Below, piece after piece: positions 1 through 7,622 of a DNA stretch of 39,415 nt. Source of the DNA: Bacteroidota bacterium (lineage in GTDB: Bacteria > Bacteroidota > Bacteroidia > Chitinophagales > Chitinophagaceae); contig VGGV01000020.1 in assembly GCA_016868455.1 (NCBI GenBank), forward strand, positions 1-39,415, written 5' to 3'. Position 1 is the first letter of the stretch; each line of letters opens with the position of its first letter. The translations under genes were made by a program, and so were the position numbers. The notes beneath the pieces were generated by a model, which was not told the DNA's origin, made no database searches, and saw nothing but the letters and a program-made list of their open reading frames with translations.

Positions 1-14
1 TTGGCATTTTTGCT

Positions 15-22
15 TATATTTG
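15..22 (+). promoter_or_regulatory. Promoter -7 box of tRNA-Arg
   Basis: TATATTTG matches the Bacteroidota -7 consensus TAnnTTTG exactly and lies 9 bases upstream of the mature tRNA, which fits a start just before it. The -33 element would fall at or beyond the window edge. Confidence 0.6.
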
Positions 23-31
23 CCGCCCGTT

Positions 32-105
32 GGTCCCGTAGCTCAACTGAATAGAGCATCTGACTACGGATCAGAAGGTTTCAGGTTTGAATCCTGACGG
101 GATCA
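32..105 (+). tRNA. tRNA-Arg (anticodon ACG)
   Basis: A full cloverleaf can be folded by eye. The 7-bp acceptor stem pairs 32-38 with 98-104 and includes one G-U pair. The anticodon stem flanks the loop CTACGGA, giving anticodon ACG, which is expected to be modified to ICG and to read CGU, CGC and CGA. The T arm pairs 81-85 with 93-97 around a 7-nt loop. A105 is the discriminator and CCA is not encoded. A promoter box lies just upstream and a terminator just downstream, so it is probably a single-gene transcript. Confidence 0.95.
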
Positions 106-106
106 C

Positions 107-136
107 AAAAGGTCAACTCACAGGTTGGCCTTTTTT
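107..136 (+). terminator. Rho-independent terminator of tRNA-Arg
   Basis: GGTCAAC (111-117) pairs with GTTGGCC (124-130) around a 6-nt loop, followed by six T. An A-run precedes the stem, so it may also work for the minus-strand TPR gene, whose stop codon (135-137) overlaps the T-tract. Confidence 0.8.
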
Positions 137-575
137 AATTATTTCTCCAGTTTGGAATATACTGATCCAGTATATCCTGAAAACCTTTCAGGTTTTTCAG
201 GAGTTCAAAATCCGGATCATCCAGCAGGGCTTTGTAATTCTTGTAACCCCTTTCTATGGCCTGCCGGATATACAGTATGGCCTGTTCCGGCTGGTTAGCC
301 AGGGCATAGCTGGCAGCCAGTTCATAGTAGGCTTTGTTTTTGGAGGGGTCGTTCAGGATGGCTTTTTTCAGGTAATAAATGGCCCTGTCGTATTGTGCCA
401 TGGCATGATACAGCAACCCGAGGTTATGAGCAGGAGCATAAGCCGTGCTGTCGAGATGATAGGCCTGCTGAAGATAGGATTTGGCTTCATCATACATCTC
501 TAATGCCATATATGCCTGCCCGGTATTGGTATAAGCTGCCGTAAACTTGTTGTCTTCTGCAATCGCTTTCTTAAA
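135..575 (-). CDS. Tetratricopeptide-repeat protein, 5'-truncated
   Basis: This is the C-terminal part of a TPR protein, a helical-repeat scaffold for protein-protein contacts. An ATG at 509 would give 124 residues, but the same frame stays open upstream with clear TPR sequence (FKKAIAEDNKFTAAYTNTG), so the real gene began further upstream. About three repeats are visible, for example AYTNTGQAYMALEMYDEAK, APAHNLGLLYHAMAQYDRAI and KAYYELAASYALANQPEQAI, then a tail ending NWRNN. Near 575 the TPR sequence stops and the opposite strand becomes the middle of an M16 peptidase, so the 5' end of this gene has been lost. The cause may be a rearrangement or a mis-join. The partner and function are unknown. 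Confidence 0.8.
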   Translation of the reverse strand, partial: FKKAIAEDNKFTAAYTNTGQAYMALEMYDEAKSYLQQAYHLDSTAYAPAHNLGLLYHAMAQYDRAIYYLKKAILNDPSKNKAYYELAASYALANQPEQAILYIRQAIERGYKNYKALLDDPDFELLKNLKGFQDILDQYIPNWRNN

Positions 576-1339
576 AGATGATATGAAAAACTGGAAACAG
601 GCAGACCTCGAACGATATTTTAAAACATACTATGCACCGAATAATTGTGTAACCGTTATTTCAGGTAATGTAAAATTTGATGAGGTAAAAAAACTGGCGG
701 AGAAACATATTGAACCCATACCTTCTCAGCCGGAGCCTCCCAAAGTGCATATTAAAGAACCTCCCCAAACCGGCGAAAGAAGAGTGATGGTGCAAAAAGA
801 TGTGGCCACGCCTTACCTCGCCGTGGGCTGGCATGTGCCGGAGGCCAGGCATGAGGATTATTATGCCCTCACTTTATTGGGCGATATCCTTTCCGGCGGC
901 CGCTGCTCAAGGCTCTACAGCTCATTGGTAGATAAGAAACAACTGGCCACACAGGTGTTCACCAATTTCGGCGAAAGCTTTGACCCTACCCTGTTCATCA
1001 TCGCCGGGGTAACTGCCAGGAACGTAAATGAACTTGACCTGGAAAAAAACGATTTATGAGGAACTGGACAAGATTAAAAAAGAAGGCGTAACCGAAACTG
1101 AGCTGCAGAAAGTAAAAAACCAGAAACTGATGGAGTTTTACGGGCAGGTGGAAACCATCAACGGCAAATCCAATAATATCGGCACCTACGAAGTCTTCTT
1201 TGGTGATTACCGAAAAATGTTTGACGCCCCAGCCGCTTTTAATAAAGTAACCGCTGCTGATATTCAAAAAGTGGTGACAAAATATTTTTCCAAAGCCAAT
1301 CGTACGGTGGGCATTTTAAAATCAAATACTGAAGAATAA
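576..1339 (+). pseudogene. M16 (insulinase-type) peptidase, N-terminus missing and frameshifted
   Basis: This encodes the second half of a zinc-peptidase of the pitrilysin family. Recognisable blocks are DLERYFKTYYAPNNCVTVIS, the LAVGWHVPEARHEDYYAL strand and the GDILSGGRCSRLYSSLV segment. Everything before about KDDMKNW is absent, including the HxxEH zinc motif. A run of seven A at 1043-1049 shifts the frame; with six A the reading becomes DLEKTIYEELDKIKKEGVTE and continues to the TAA at 1337-1339. The gene directly downstream is the non-catalytic partner of the usual M16 pair, so this was presumably the catalytic subunit. Whether both defects are real, or whether one is an assembly join and the other a homopolymer error, cannot be told from the sequence. 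Confidence 0.85.
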
Positions 1340-1358
1340 ATAATCAAAAAGAAGTTAT

Positions 1359-2726
1359 ATGCAACGCATATCCGCAATACTGGTAATGTGTATACTGACA
1401 AGTCTTGGTCTTTCAGCGCAGAGCTATAAACCGCCCCCGTATCAAAAATTCAAATTAAAAAAAGGTTTGACGGTTTATCTCATGGAGCAGCATGAAGTGC
1501 CCGCCATCAGCGTTTCGGTGATACTGCCCGCCGGGGCCATTTATGACGGGGAAAAATCCGGTTTGGCTTCGCTTACTTCAGCAGCCCTAAAACATGGCAC
1601 AAAAAACTATACCAAAGAAAAACTGGATAACGAACTGGATTTTCTTGGCGCCAGCATCACTGCTTCCGCCTCCAAAGAGTCGGCCGGATTGTCGGCAAGA
1701 ATGGCTGCAAAGGATCAAGACAAAGTGCTGAACCTGCTGAAAGAAATATTACTGGAACCCACTTTTGACACTGCACAGTTTGAAAAGGAAAAGAAACGTT
1801 TACTGGTAAGCCTCGAGCAACAAAAAGAAAGCCCCCGTTCGGTTATTGGCTCCTACTTCGACAAATTCCTTTACGGCGACCATGTATATGGCAATATGGT
1901 GCAGGGCAGGATCTCAACAGTAACTCCGCTTACTGCTGATGATATACGAAAATTCTATACAGAAAATTATCTGCCGGAAGGTTCGGCTATGGCAGTGGCC
2001 GGCGATTTTAAAACGGCAGAAATGAAAACCCGGATCACTGATTTATTTTCAGGCTGGAAAAAAGAAACAAAACCCCAGGCGAACCTTGCTTCCAAACCCA
2101 TCAGCAGGCTGGATAAACAACAGGTGCTGCTGGTGAATAAGGATGACGCTAAAGAAACCACTTTCTATATCGGCGCACCCGGTATCAGCCGCAACAATCC
2201 TGATTTTGTGGCTGTGGACGTCATCAATACATTATTTGGCGGCCGCTTTACTTCCATGCTCAATGATGAACTGCGGGTGAATACCGGCCTCACTTATGGC
2301 GCCAGCAGCCGCTTTTCCGCCCTGAAGAACGGCGGCAGTTTTGTTATCTCCACTTTTACCGAGGGCAAAACAACCGAACCTGCCATTGATAAAGCGCTGG
2401 AGGTACTGAACAAACTGCACAAAGACGGCATCGACGAAAAATCGCTGACCTCTGCCCGAAACTATGTAAAAGGACAATTCCCTCCCCGCTATGAAACAGC
2501 GGGTCAGCTGGCCGGGCTTATGACACAGATGTTCTGGTACAATTTTGAAAAGAATGTGGACGGATTGACACTGGACAAAGCCAAAGAGATCATCGCCAGA
2601 TATTTCCCGAAAGACAAACTGCAGTTTGTGCTGGTTGGCAAAGCGGCCGACATTAAAAAGATTGCAGAGAAATACGGACCTGTAACCGAAGTGCAAATCA
2701 AGGAAGAGGTGAAAAAAGGTTTTTAA
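1359..2726 (+). CDS. M16 family peptidase-like protein, non-catalytic subunit
   Basis: A full-length 455-residue M16 protein with a signal peptide (MQRISAILVMCILTSLGLSA), so it is predicted to be periplasmic. The N-terminal insulinase fold starts at about residue 30 (KFKLKKGLTVYLMEQHEVPA). At the position of the catalytic HxxEH the sequence is GLASLTSAALKHGT, with neither the zinc histidine pair nor the glutamate, so this copy should not bind zinc. The C-terminal M16 domain is well kept, including the NTLFGGRFTSMLNDELR block. In many bacteria an active and an inactive M16 protein are encoded side by side and act together. It lies 19 bp after the broken active-type gene, in what looks like the same operon. 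Confidence 0.88.
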   Translation: MQRISAILVMCILTSLGLSAQSYKPPPYQKFKLKKGLTVYLMEQHEVPAISVSVILPAGAIYDGEKSGLASLTSAALKHGTKNYTKEKLDNELDFLGASITASASKESAGLSARMAAKDQDKVLNLLKEILLEPTFDTAQFEKEKKRLLVSLEQQKESPRSVIGSYFDKFLYGDHVYGNMVQGRISTVTPLTADDIRKFYTENYLPEGSAMAVAGDFKTAEMKTRITDLFSGWKKETKPQANLASKPISRLDKQQVLLVNKDDAKETTFYIGAPGISRNNPDFVAVDVINTLFGGRFTSMLNDELRVNTGLTYGASSRFSALKNGGSFVISTFTEGKTTEPAIDKALEVLNKLHKDGIDEKSLTSARNYVKGQFPPRYETAGQLAGLMTQMFWYNFEKNVDGLTLDKAKEIIARYFPKDKLQFVLVGKAADIKKIAEKYGPVTEVQIKEEVKKGF

Positions 2727-2797
2727 GCCGGCTATATAAAAACACAATAATTTAGCCCTGACAGTCCTGTTGGGGTTTTGAATTCAAATCATATAAT

Positions 2798-3271
2798 ATG
2801 AAGATCCGGCTTTGGAGTATTGGCAAAAATCATGAGCCGTATGTAAAAGCAGGTGTGGAAGATTTTACGAAGCGCATCTCCAAATACTACCCGGTGCAGT
2901 GGAATAGTATTCCCTTGCCCAAAAATGCCGGCATGATGAGTGAAATGGACCTGAAGAAAAAAGAAGGAGAAATAATACTCGGTTGGCTGGGCAAAGACGA
3001 TTACCTGGTGGCGCTGGATGAAAGAGGTAAACAAATGAGCAGTGAAGGACTGGCAGAGTTCATTCAGAAAAGAAGTAACGAAAGTGTAAAAAATCTGGTG
3101 TTCCTTATCGGCGGAGCATTCGGACTGGATGATGCACTATTCAGAAGGGCCAATTACAGGTGGAGCCTTTCACAATTGGTGTTCCCGCATCAGCTGGCAC
3201 GGCTGATACTGGCCGAACAGGTGTACCGGGCCTGCACTATTCTTAAGAATGAGAAGTATCATCATAAGTGA
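2798..3271 (+). CDS. rlmH: 23S rRNA (pseudouridine-1915-N3) methyltransferase RlmH
   Basis: RlmH is a small SPOUT-class methyltransferase that uses S-adenosylmethionine to methylate pseudouridine 1915 in helix 69 of 23S rRNA, on assembled ribosomes. The 157-residue length is typical. The SAM-binding knot is visible as VFLIGGAFGLDDALF, and the C-terminal signature runs LSQLVFPHQLARLILAEQVY, then RACTILKNEKYHHK. The ATG start is followed at once by the conserved KIRLWSIGK. The gene stands alone between the M16 genes and the rhomboid gene on the same strand. Confidence 0.95.
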   Translation: MKIRLWSIGKNHEPYVKAGVEDFTKRISKYYPVQWNSIPLPKNAGMMSEMDLKKKEGEIILGWLGKDDYLVALDERGKQMSSEGLAEFIQKRSNESVKNLVFLIGGAFGLDDALFRRANYRWSLSQLVFPHQLARLILAEQVYRACTILKNEKYHHK

Positions 3272-3310
3272 TCTTTTGGGAAATTAGTTTTTCACATTTA
3301 GATTTATAAA

Positions 3311-3964
3311 ATGGAACTGTCCATAACACTCATCATCATCATCATTACAACCCTGGTTTCTTTCGGTGGTTTTAATAATGACAAGATCATTAATGACCTG
3401 ATCTTTTATCCGACAGCCATCACACAAAGAAATCAATGGTACCGGTTCTTCAGCTGCGGACTGATACATGCGGATTTTACCCACCTGATATTTAATATGA
3501 TTTCCCTTTACATGTTTGGCGGGTTTGTGGAAAATGCTTTTTCCAGTCCCATCCTCTTTGGTGAAAAAGGAAAGATCCTTTATACTAGTATGTATGTACT
3601 GGCCCTGTTCTTCTGCCTGCTGCCCACTTTTGCCAAACACAAGAACGATTATCACTACCGGAGTCTGGGCGCTTCGGGTGCGGTGAGTGCGGTGGTTTTC
3701 GCAGGGATATTATTTAATCCCACAGCTAAACTTGGATTCTTCTTTATCCCGCCGGTGATACCAGGTTATATTTTCGGTCCGGTATACCTTATTGCTTCCA
3801 CCTATCTTGAAAAGCAGGCTAAGGATAATGTGAACCATTCCGCCCATATCTGGGGCGCCCTGTTTGGCATTGGTTTTTTCATTGCCGCTGCCGCAGCATT
3901 AAAAACAGATTACCAGCCGATGGAGCAGTTTGTGCTGAAAATAAAGGGCAGTTTAGGAATGTAA
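3311..3964 (+). CDS. Rhomboid-family intramembrane serine protease
   Basis: A 217-residue inner-membrane protease that cleaves transmembrane segments. The catalytic serine sits in GASGAVSA (S122) and the catalytic histidine in SAHIWGALFG (H179). The upstream helix has the conserved HLIFNMISLYMFGG block. There are about six hydrophobic segments, starting with LSITLIIIIITTLVSF at the N-terminus. A hydrophilic stretch (FAKHKNDYHYRS) precedes the active-site helix. Its substrate is unknown. The 3' end overlaps the tilS stop on the opposite strand by 12 bp, so the two genes converge with no terminator between them. Confidence 0.92.
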   Translation: MELSITLIIIIITTLVSFGGFNNDKIINDLIFYPTAITQRNQWYRFFSCGLIHADFTHLIFNMISLYMFGGFVENAFSSPILFGEKGKILYTSMYVLALFFCLLPTFAKHKNDYHYRSLGASGAVSAVVFAGILFNPTAKLGFFFIPPVIPGYIFGPVYLIASTYLEKQAKDNVNHSAHIWGALFGIGFFIAAAAALKTDYQPMEQFVLKIKGSLGM

Positions 3965-5311
3965 GCTGAGCTGAAGCACCTTTTTTGTTTTACTGGTTAC
4001 TTTAAAACGTTCATCAATACGGTATGCCACCACCCAAACAATTCGTTTGTTGCTTTCAATTACCCACACTTTTTCTTTTTCTGGTTTTGACAACTTAAGA
4101 TCCATGAGGAAACGGGCAATCTTCTTTTTTCCCTGCCTGCCGGCAGGCTGGTTCATCATTCCCAGCGGGTAGAAATAATCACCGGTCTTCCATTTGCGGA
4201 GAATAAGCGGGTAACGGATCTCTTTTGCATCGAGGCAGGCTGTCAGGTTGCTGGTTGCAGGCTGCAGGCTGCTGGTTTCCTCAATTTGAAGCTTCCCTCC
4301 TTCAAAGACGATACTGGTATCGTTTTTTTCAATGATGATTGTTTCAGCAACTGCCGTTTGCACCGGGCTGATGATGAACCAATGGCGGTGCTTAATGATC
4401 CTGTAATCAGCGCCGGGTGAGTCCATATATTTTCCGGATTCACTGCTTCCCAGTTTAATCACCTCATCCACCTGTTTTTCGGTAAACCCGAAATCCACGA
4501 TTATTTCATACATGAGAGCCCGGTTGTTATAACCCAGCAATTGCTTTACCGGAATATGCAGTTCATTCCCCTTCTTTCTGATCAATTTCGATTTGATGGC
4601 ACCGACTGATAATTTGTACAATGACTCAATTTCCCTGAAGCGGCTGATATTATCCTGCAGGTTCTCGTTTACCTTCGGAAATACTTTCTGCAATGCGGGA
4701 ATCAGTTCATTACGAAAATAATTCCGGGTGTACTTGGAAGAGCGGTTTGAGGAGTCCTCAACATATTCAAGATTATTTTCTTCCGTAAAAGCGATGAGTT
4801 CTTCTTTGGAGAAATGAAGCAAAGGCCTGCGGATATACCCTGATTTTTCCGGAATACCGGTAAGGCCGTGAAGTCCTGTTCCCCTGAAGAAATTCATCAG
4901 CAGTGTTTCATTGTTATCACCGGCGTGGTGGGCGGTGAGGAGCCTGATAGCTGGTTTATTGGTTAATTGGTTCATGAGTTCATGAAACCAGTCATACCTG
5001 AGTTGTCTCGCTGCTTCCTGAACGGAGAGTTTATTATCAGCGGCATATTTTCCCGTTTCAAACCGCTTAACCTTAACCTCCGCTTTGTATTTAAGACCCA
5101 GCTCTTTTACAAAAGCCTCATCCCTGTCACTTTCCTCTCCTCTCAGCCGGAAATTACAATGTGCAATAATAAAATCATATCCTGCCTGCTTGCAGAGTTC
5201 GCATAGCGCCACAGAGTCCACCCCGCCGCTTACGGCCAGCAGCAATTTATCTTTTGGGGTGAAAAGATGCTGCCGTTGAATATGATCCTTGAAGCGCTGT
5301 AACAAACTCAT
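3953..5311 (-). CDS. tilS: tRNA(Ile)-lysidine synthase TilS
   Basis: TilS attaches lysine to C34 of tRNA-Ile(CAU), using ATP, so that the tRNA reads AUA; it is normally essential. The PP-loop motif SGGVDS is at residues 28-33. The TAHHAGDNNETLLMNFFRGTG block and the C-terminal TilS domain (LRKWKTGDYFYPLGM, then KKKIARFLMDLKLSK) are present. Two stretches look foreign. MNQPAGRQG sits between YPLGM and KKK and is coded by a GCCTGCCGGCAGGC palindrome. SSLQPATSNLTA is coded by repeated cagcctgcaacc-type words of the kind found between genes here. Both keep the frame. The start lies 1 bp after the stop of the upstream TPR gene, so they form one transcription unit. Confidence 0.95.
   Translation of the reverse strand: MSLLQRFKDHIQRQHLFTPKDKLLLAVSGGVDSVALCELCKQAGYDFIIAHCNFRLRGEESDRDEAFVKELGLKYKAEVKVKRFETGKYAADNKLSVQEAARQLRYDWFHELMNQLTNKPAIRLLTAHHAGDNNETLLMNFFRGTGLHGLTGIPEKSGYIRRPLLHFSKEELIAFTEENNLEYVEDSSNRSSKYTRNYFRNELIPALQKVFPKVNENLQDNISRFREIESLYKLSVGAIKSKLIRKKGNELHIPVKQLLGYNNRALMYEIIVDFGFTEKQVDEVIKLGSSESGKYMDSPGADYRIIKHRHWFIISPVQTAVAETIIIEKNDTSIVFEGGKLQIEETSSLQPATSNLTACLDAKEIRYPLILRKWKTGDYFYPLGMMNQPAGRQGKKKIARFLMDLKLSKPEKEKVWVIESNKRIVWVVAYRIDERFKVTSKTKKVLQLSLHS
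4135..4148. repeat. 14-bp palindrome inside tilS
   Basis: GCCTGCCGGCAGGC is a perfect palindrome. It codes for PAGRQ in TilS, at a point where relatives usually pass directly from YPLGM to the KKK block. The same CCTGCC/GGCAGG words build the intergenic inverted repeat at 19744-19782, which suggests a repeat element that has entered a coding region. Confidence 0.7.
4243..4280. repeat. Word-repeat tract inside tilS
   Basis: The tract consists of iterated ttgctgg, ttgcagg and ctgcagg words. On the coding strand it reads as repeated cagcctgc and aaccagc units and gives the low-complexity peptide SSLQPATSNLT. Similar words occur between genes at 12320-12341 and 24211-24240. Confidence 0.55.
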
Positions 5312-5312
5312 G

Positions 5313-5624
5313 TTAAAAAATTATTTCCTCGTATGCACTTCTTAATTCGCCAAGAGCATGATTATCCCCTGCCTTCTTCGCTTCTTCCATCCCCTTCTCA
5401 TACACTTTAACGGCCTCATCCGTCTTATCATTCCGTTCCAGCAGTTTGGCAAGGTGGTAATAGCTGCCGGTATAGCCCGGCTCCCTGTTTAAGATTTCTT
5501 CAAAAAGGCGGCGGGCCTCTTCATCATTTCCCAGCTTAATATATTCAAGTGCAAGGGCATGCTGTAAAAAACTATCGGCCGGGTTTTCTGCCAGCATCGT
5601 CTTTATTTTATCCATTCTCTCCAT
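5313..5624 (-). CDS. Small tetratricopeptide-repeat protein
   Basis: A 103-residue protein made of about two and a half TPR units. They are visible as ADSFLQHALALEYIKLGNDE with ARRLFEEILNREPGYTGSYY, then HLAKLLERNDKTDEAVKVYE. It has no signal peptide or membrane segment, so it should be a cytoplasmic protein-binding module. It is transcribed just before tilS with a 1-bp gap, so the two are probably co-expressed, although a functional link is not obvious. The ATG at 5624 gives MERMDK; an internal ATG three codons later is also possible. Confidence 0.85.
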   Translation of the reverse strand: MERMDKIKTMLAENPADSFLQHALALEYIKLGNDEEARRLFEEILNREPGYTGSYYHLAKLLERNDKTDEAVKVYEKGMEEAKKAGDNHALGELRSAYEEIIF

Positions 5625-5671
5625 CTGAATAATTCTTAATTAATAATTATTAATTATTAACTGCACCGCCT

Positions 5672-5679
5672 TACCTTTG
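5672..5679 (+). promoter_or_regulatory. Promoter -7 box upstream of etfB
   Basis: TACCTTTG matches TAnnTTTG exactly, 81 bp before the etfB ATG, in the AT-rich gap between the divergent TPR and etfB genes. Confidence 0.5.
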
Positions 5680-5760
5680 TCTTAGTTGCATAAACAACTA
5701 TCCTCCTCCCGCCTCTGCGGAATCAGGATGACCAAATAAATTTTTGCAAAAAGCAGCTTT

Positions 5761-6504
5761 ATGAAGATCCTTGTTTGCATCAGTAAAACGCCGGATACCA
5801 CGGCAAAAATAGCCTTCACCGATAACAACACGAAATTCGACACAAGCGGTGTGCAGTGGATCATCAATCCATACGACGAATGGTATGCCCTTGTCCGTGC
5901 CATTGAGCTGAAAGAAGCCAATGCTTCCGCTGTTATTCACCTGGTAACAGTGGCCGGGGCAGATGCGGACCCCATCATCCGCAAAGCGCTGGCGTTGGGC
6001 GGTGATGAAGCCATCCGGGTAAATGCCGGCAGCCAGGACAGTTTTTATATCGCTTCACAAATTGCGGAAGTGGCAAAAACAGGCGGTTACGATTTGGTGT
6101 TCACCGGAAAAGAAACCATTGACTACAACGGATCTTCTATCGGCGGTATGGTGGCTGAACTGCTCGACCTCCCCTATGTTTCATTAGCTACCAAATTTGA
6201 AATAAACGGCAGCACATGTACCATTAACCGTGAAATTGAAGGCGGAGAAGAAACCTGTGAAGCAGCATTGCCCCTTGTTGTAAGCTGCCAGAAAGGAATG
6301 GCCGAACAGCGCATCCCCAATATGAAAGGCATTATGGGCGCCCGGACCAAACCGCTGAAAGTGGTGGAACCGGTTGCTGTGGATGCACTCACATCGGTAG
6401 CCGGTTTTGAATTACCGCCTGCTAAAGCCGGCGTAAAACTGGTGGATCCGGAAAATATGGAAGAACTGGTACGCCTTTTACACGAAGAAGCAAAAGCCAT
6501 ATGA
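5761..6504 (+). CDS. etfB: Electron transfer flavoprotein, beta subunit
   Basis: EtfB and EtfA form the soluble FAD/AMP heterodimer that takes electrons from acyl-CoA dehydrogenases and passes them to the quinone pool through ETF:quinone oxidoreductase. The 247-residue protein starts with the usual MKILVCISKTPDT and contains INPYDEWYALVRAIELKE, the VFTGKETIDYNGSSIGGMVA nucleotide-binding segment, and the family signature near EQRIPNMKGIMGARTKPL. etfA follows 71 bp downstream on the same strand, with a palindromic repeat in the gap. An exact -7 box lies upstream. Confidence 0.96.
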   Translation: MKILVCISKTPDTTAKIAFTDNNTKFDTSGVQWIINPYDEWYALVRAIELKEANASAVIHLVTVAGADADPIIRKALALGGDEAIRVNAGSQDSFYIASQIAEVAKTGGYDLVFTGKETIDYNGSSIGGMVAELLDLPYVSLATKFEINGSTCTINREIEGGEETCEAALPLVVSCQKGMAEQRIPNMKGIMGARTKPLKVVEPVAVDALTSVAGFELPPAKAGVKLVDPENMEELVRLLHEEAKAI

Positions 6505-6517
6505 TAAAAATTCCAGG

Positions 6518-6533
6518 CCCGATAGCTATCGGG
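6518..6533. repeat. 16-bp perfect palindrome between etfB and etfA
   Basis: CCCGATAGCTATCGGG is a perfect 16-bp palindrome between two genes of one operon. I recall this motif as a frequent dispersed palindrome in Bacteroidota genomes. In the transcript it would form a short hairpin and may affect the relative amounts of EtfB and EtfA. Confidence 0.8.
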
Positions 6534-6572
6534 TTCAAACTACAAACTACTAACTATAAACTTTAAACTCTT
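6534..6572. repeat. Iterated caaacta/taaact words before etfA
   Basis: The gap consists of near-copies of the words caaacta, aactac and ataaact placed end to end. Similar low-complexity word arrays made of other words recur elsewhere in the window (15898-15995, 4243-4280). Confidence 0.5.
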
Positions 6573-6575
6573 CAG

Positions 6576-7541
6576 ATGTCAGTTCTCATTTTCATAGATA
6601 CAGCAGATGGACATGTAAAAAAAGCTTCGCTGGAAGCGATGAGCTACGGGGCTAAAGTTGCAGAACAACTCGGTACAGTTGCTGAAGGCGTTGTTCTGGG
6701 CACCGTAACAAACGACCTGGCTGCTCTGGGAAAGTATGGTGTAAAAAAGATTCATCATGTGGCGAAAGACACACTGAACCACCTGGATGCGCAGGTTTAT
6801 ACCAAAGTAATTGCTGAGGTGGCCCGGGCAACCAGCGCAACGGTCATCGTATTCTCCAATAATGTGGACGGCAAAGCCATTGCACCCCGTCTCTCTGCCA
6901 GGTTAAAGTCCGGGTTGGTTTCAGGCGCTGTTGCATTGCCTGATACGGGCAAGGGTTTTGTAGTTAAGAAAAATGTTTTCTCCGGCAAGGCATTTGCCAA
7001 TGTAAGTGTAACCACCGATGTAAAAATCATTGCCCTAAATCCCAACGCCTACCCGATCATTACAGGCGATGGAGCGGCAGAAGTAGTTGCTTTTAATGCA
7101 GCGGTTGAGCCGGGTAAAATAAAAGTAACCCAGGTTACCAAAGCCAGCGGCGAAGTGCCGCTGACCGAAGCGGAAATTGTGGTAAGTGCCGGCCGGGGTT
7201 TAAAAGGTCCCGAAAACTGGGGCATGGTGGAAGACTTGGCCAAAACACTGCATGCAGCCCTTGCCTGCAGCCGCCCTGTTGCCGATGCACACTGGCGTCC
7301 GCACAATGAACATGTTGGACAAACAGGTATTGCCATTGCGCCCAATCTCTATATCGCCATTGGTATCTCCGGCGCCATACAGCACCTTGCGGGGGTAAAC
7401 CGCAGCAAAGTGATCGTTGTCATCAACAAAGACCCTGAAGCGCCTTTCTTTAAAGCGGCCGATTACGGCATAGTGGGTGATGCGTTTGAAGTGGTGCCCA
7501 AATTTACTGCAGCTGTGAAGAAACTGAAAGGAGTGGCTTAA
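6576..7541 (+). CDS. etfA: Electron transfer flavoprotein, alpha subunit
   Basis: A 321-residue EtfA, which carries the FAD. The N-terminal domain begins MSVLIFIDTADGHVKKASLE. The C-terminal FAD-binding domain shows the family signature: VVSAGRGLKGPENWGMVEDL, then the GQTGIAIAPNLYIAIGISGA segment followed by IQHLAGVNRSKVIVVINKD. Near the C-terminus ADYGIVGDAFEVVP is also typical. It forms an operon with etfB. No acyl-CoA dehydrogenase or ETF:quinone oxidoreductase gene is in the window. Confidence 0.97.
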   Translation: MSVLIFIDTADGHVKKASLEAMSYGAKVAEQLGTVAEGVVLGTVTNDLAALGKYGVKKIHHVAKDTLNHLDAQVYTKVIAEVARATSATVIVFSNNVDGKAIAPRLSARLKSGLVSGAVALPDTGKGFVVKKNVFSGKAFANVSVTTDVKIIALNPNAYPIITGDGAAEVVAFNAAVEPGKIKVTQVTKASGEVPLTEAEIVVSAGRGLKGPENWGMVEDLAKTLHAALACSRPVADAHWRPHNEHVGQTGIAIAPNLYIAIGISGAIQHLAGVNRSKVIVVINKDPEAPFFKAADYGIVGDAFEVVPKFTAAVKKLKGVA

Positions 7542-7622
7542 TCGTTCAAATTCAGTCAATCAGTCTCAACACACTTGTGTTTGTGGTTTTTTATTGCCAA
7601 CTTTATAGAATAAAGATATTCT

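Noticed and set aside
32-105. tRNA-Arg as an integration site for a mobile island
   Set aside because: I found no second copy of the tRNA 3' end further on and no integrase gene in the window.
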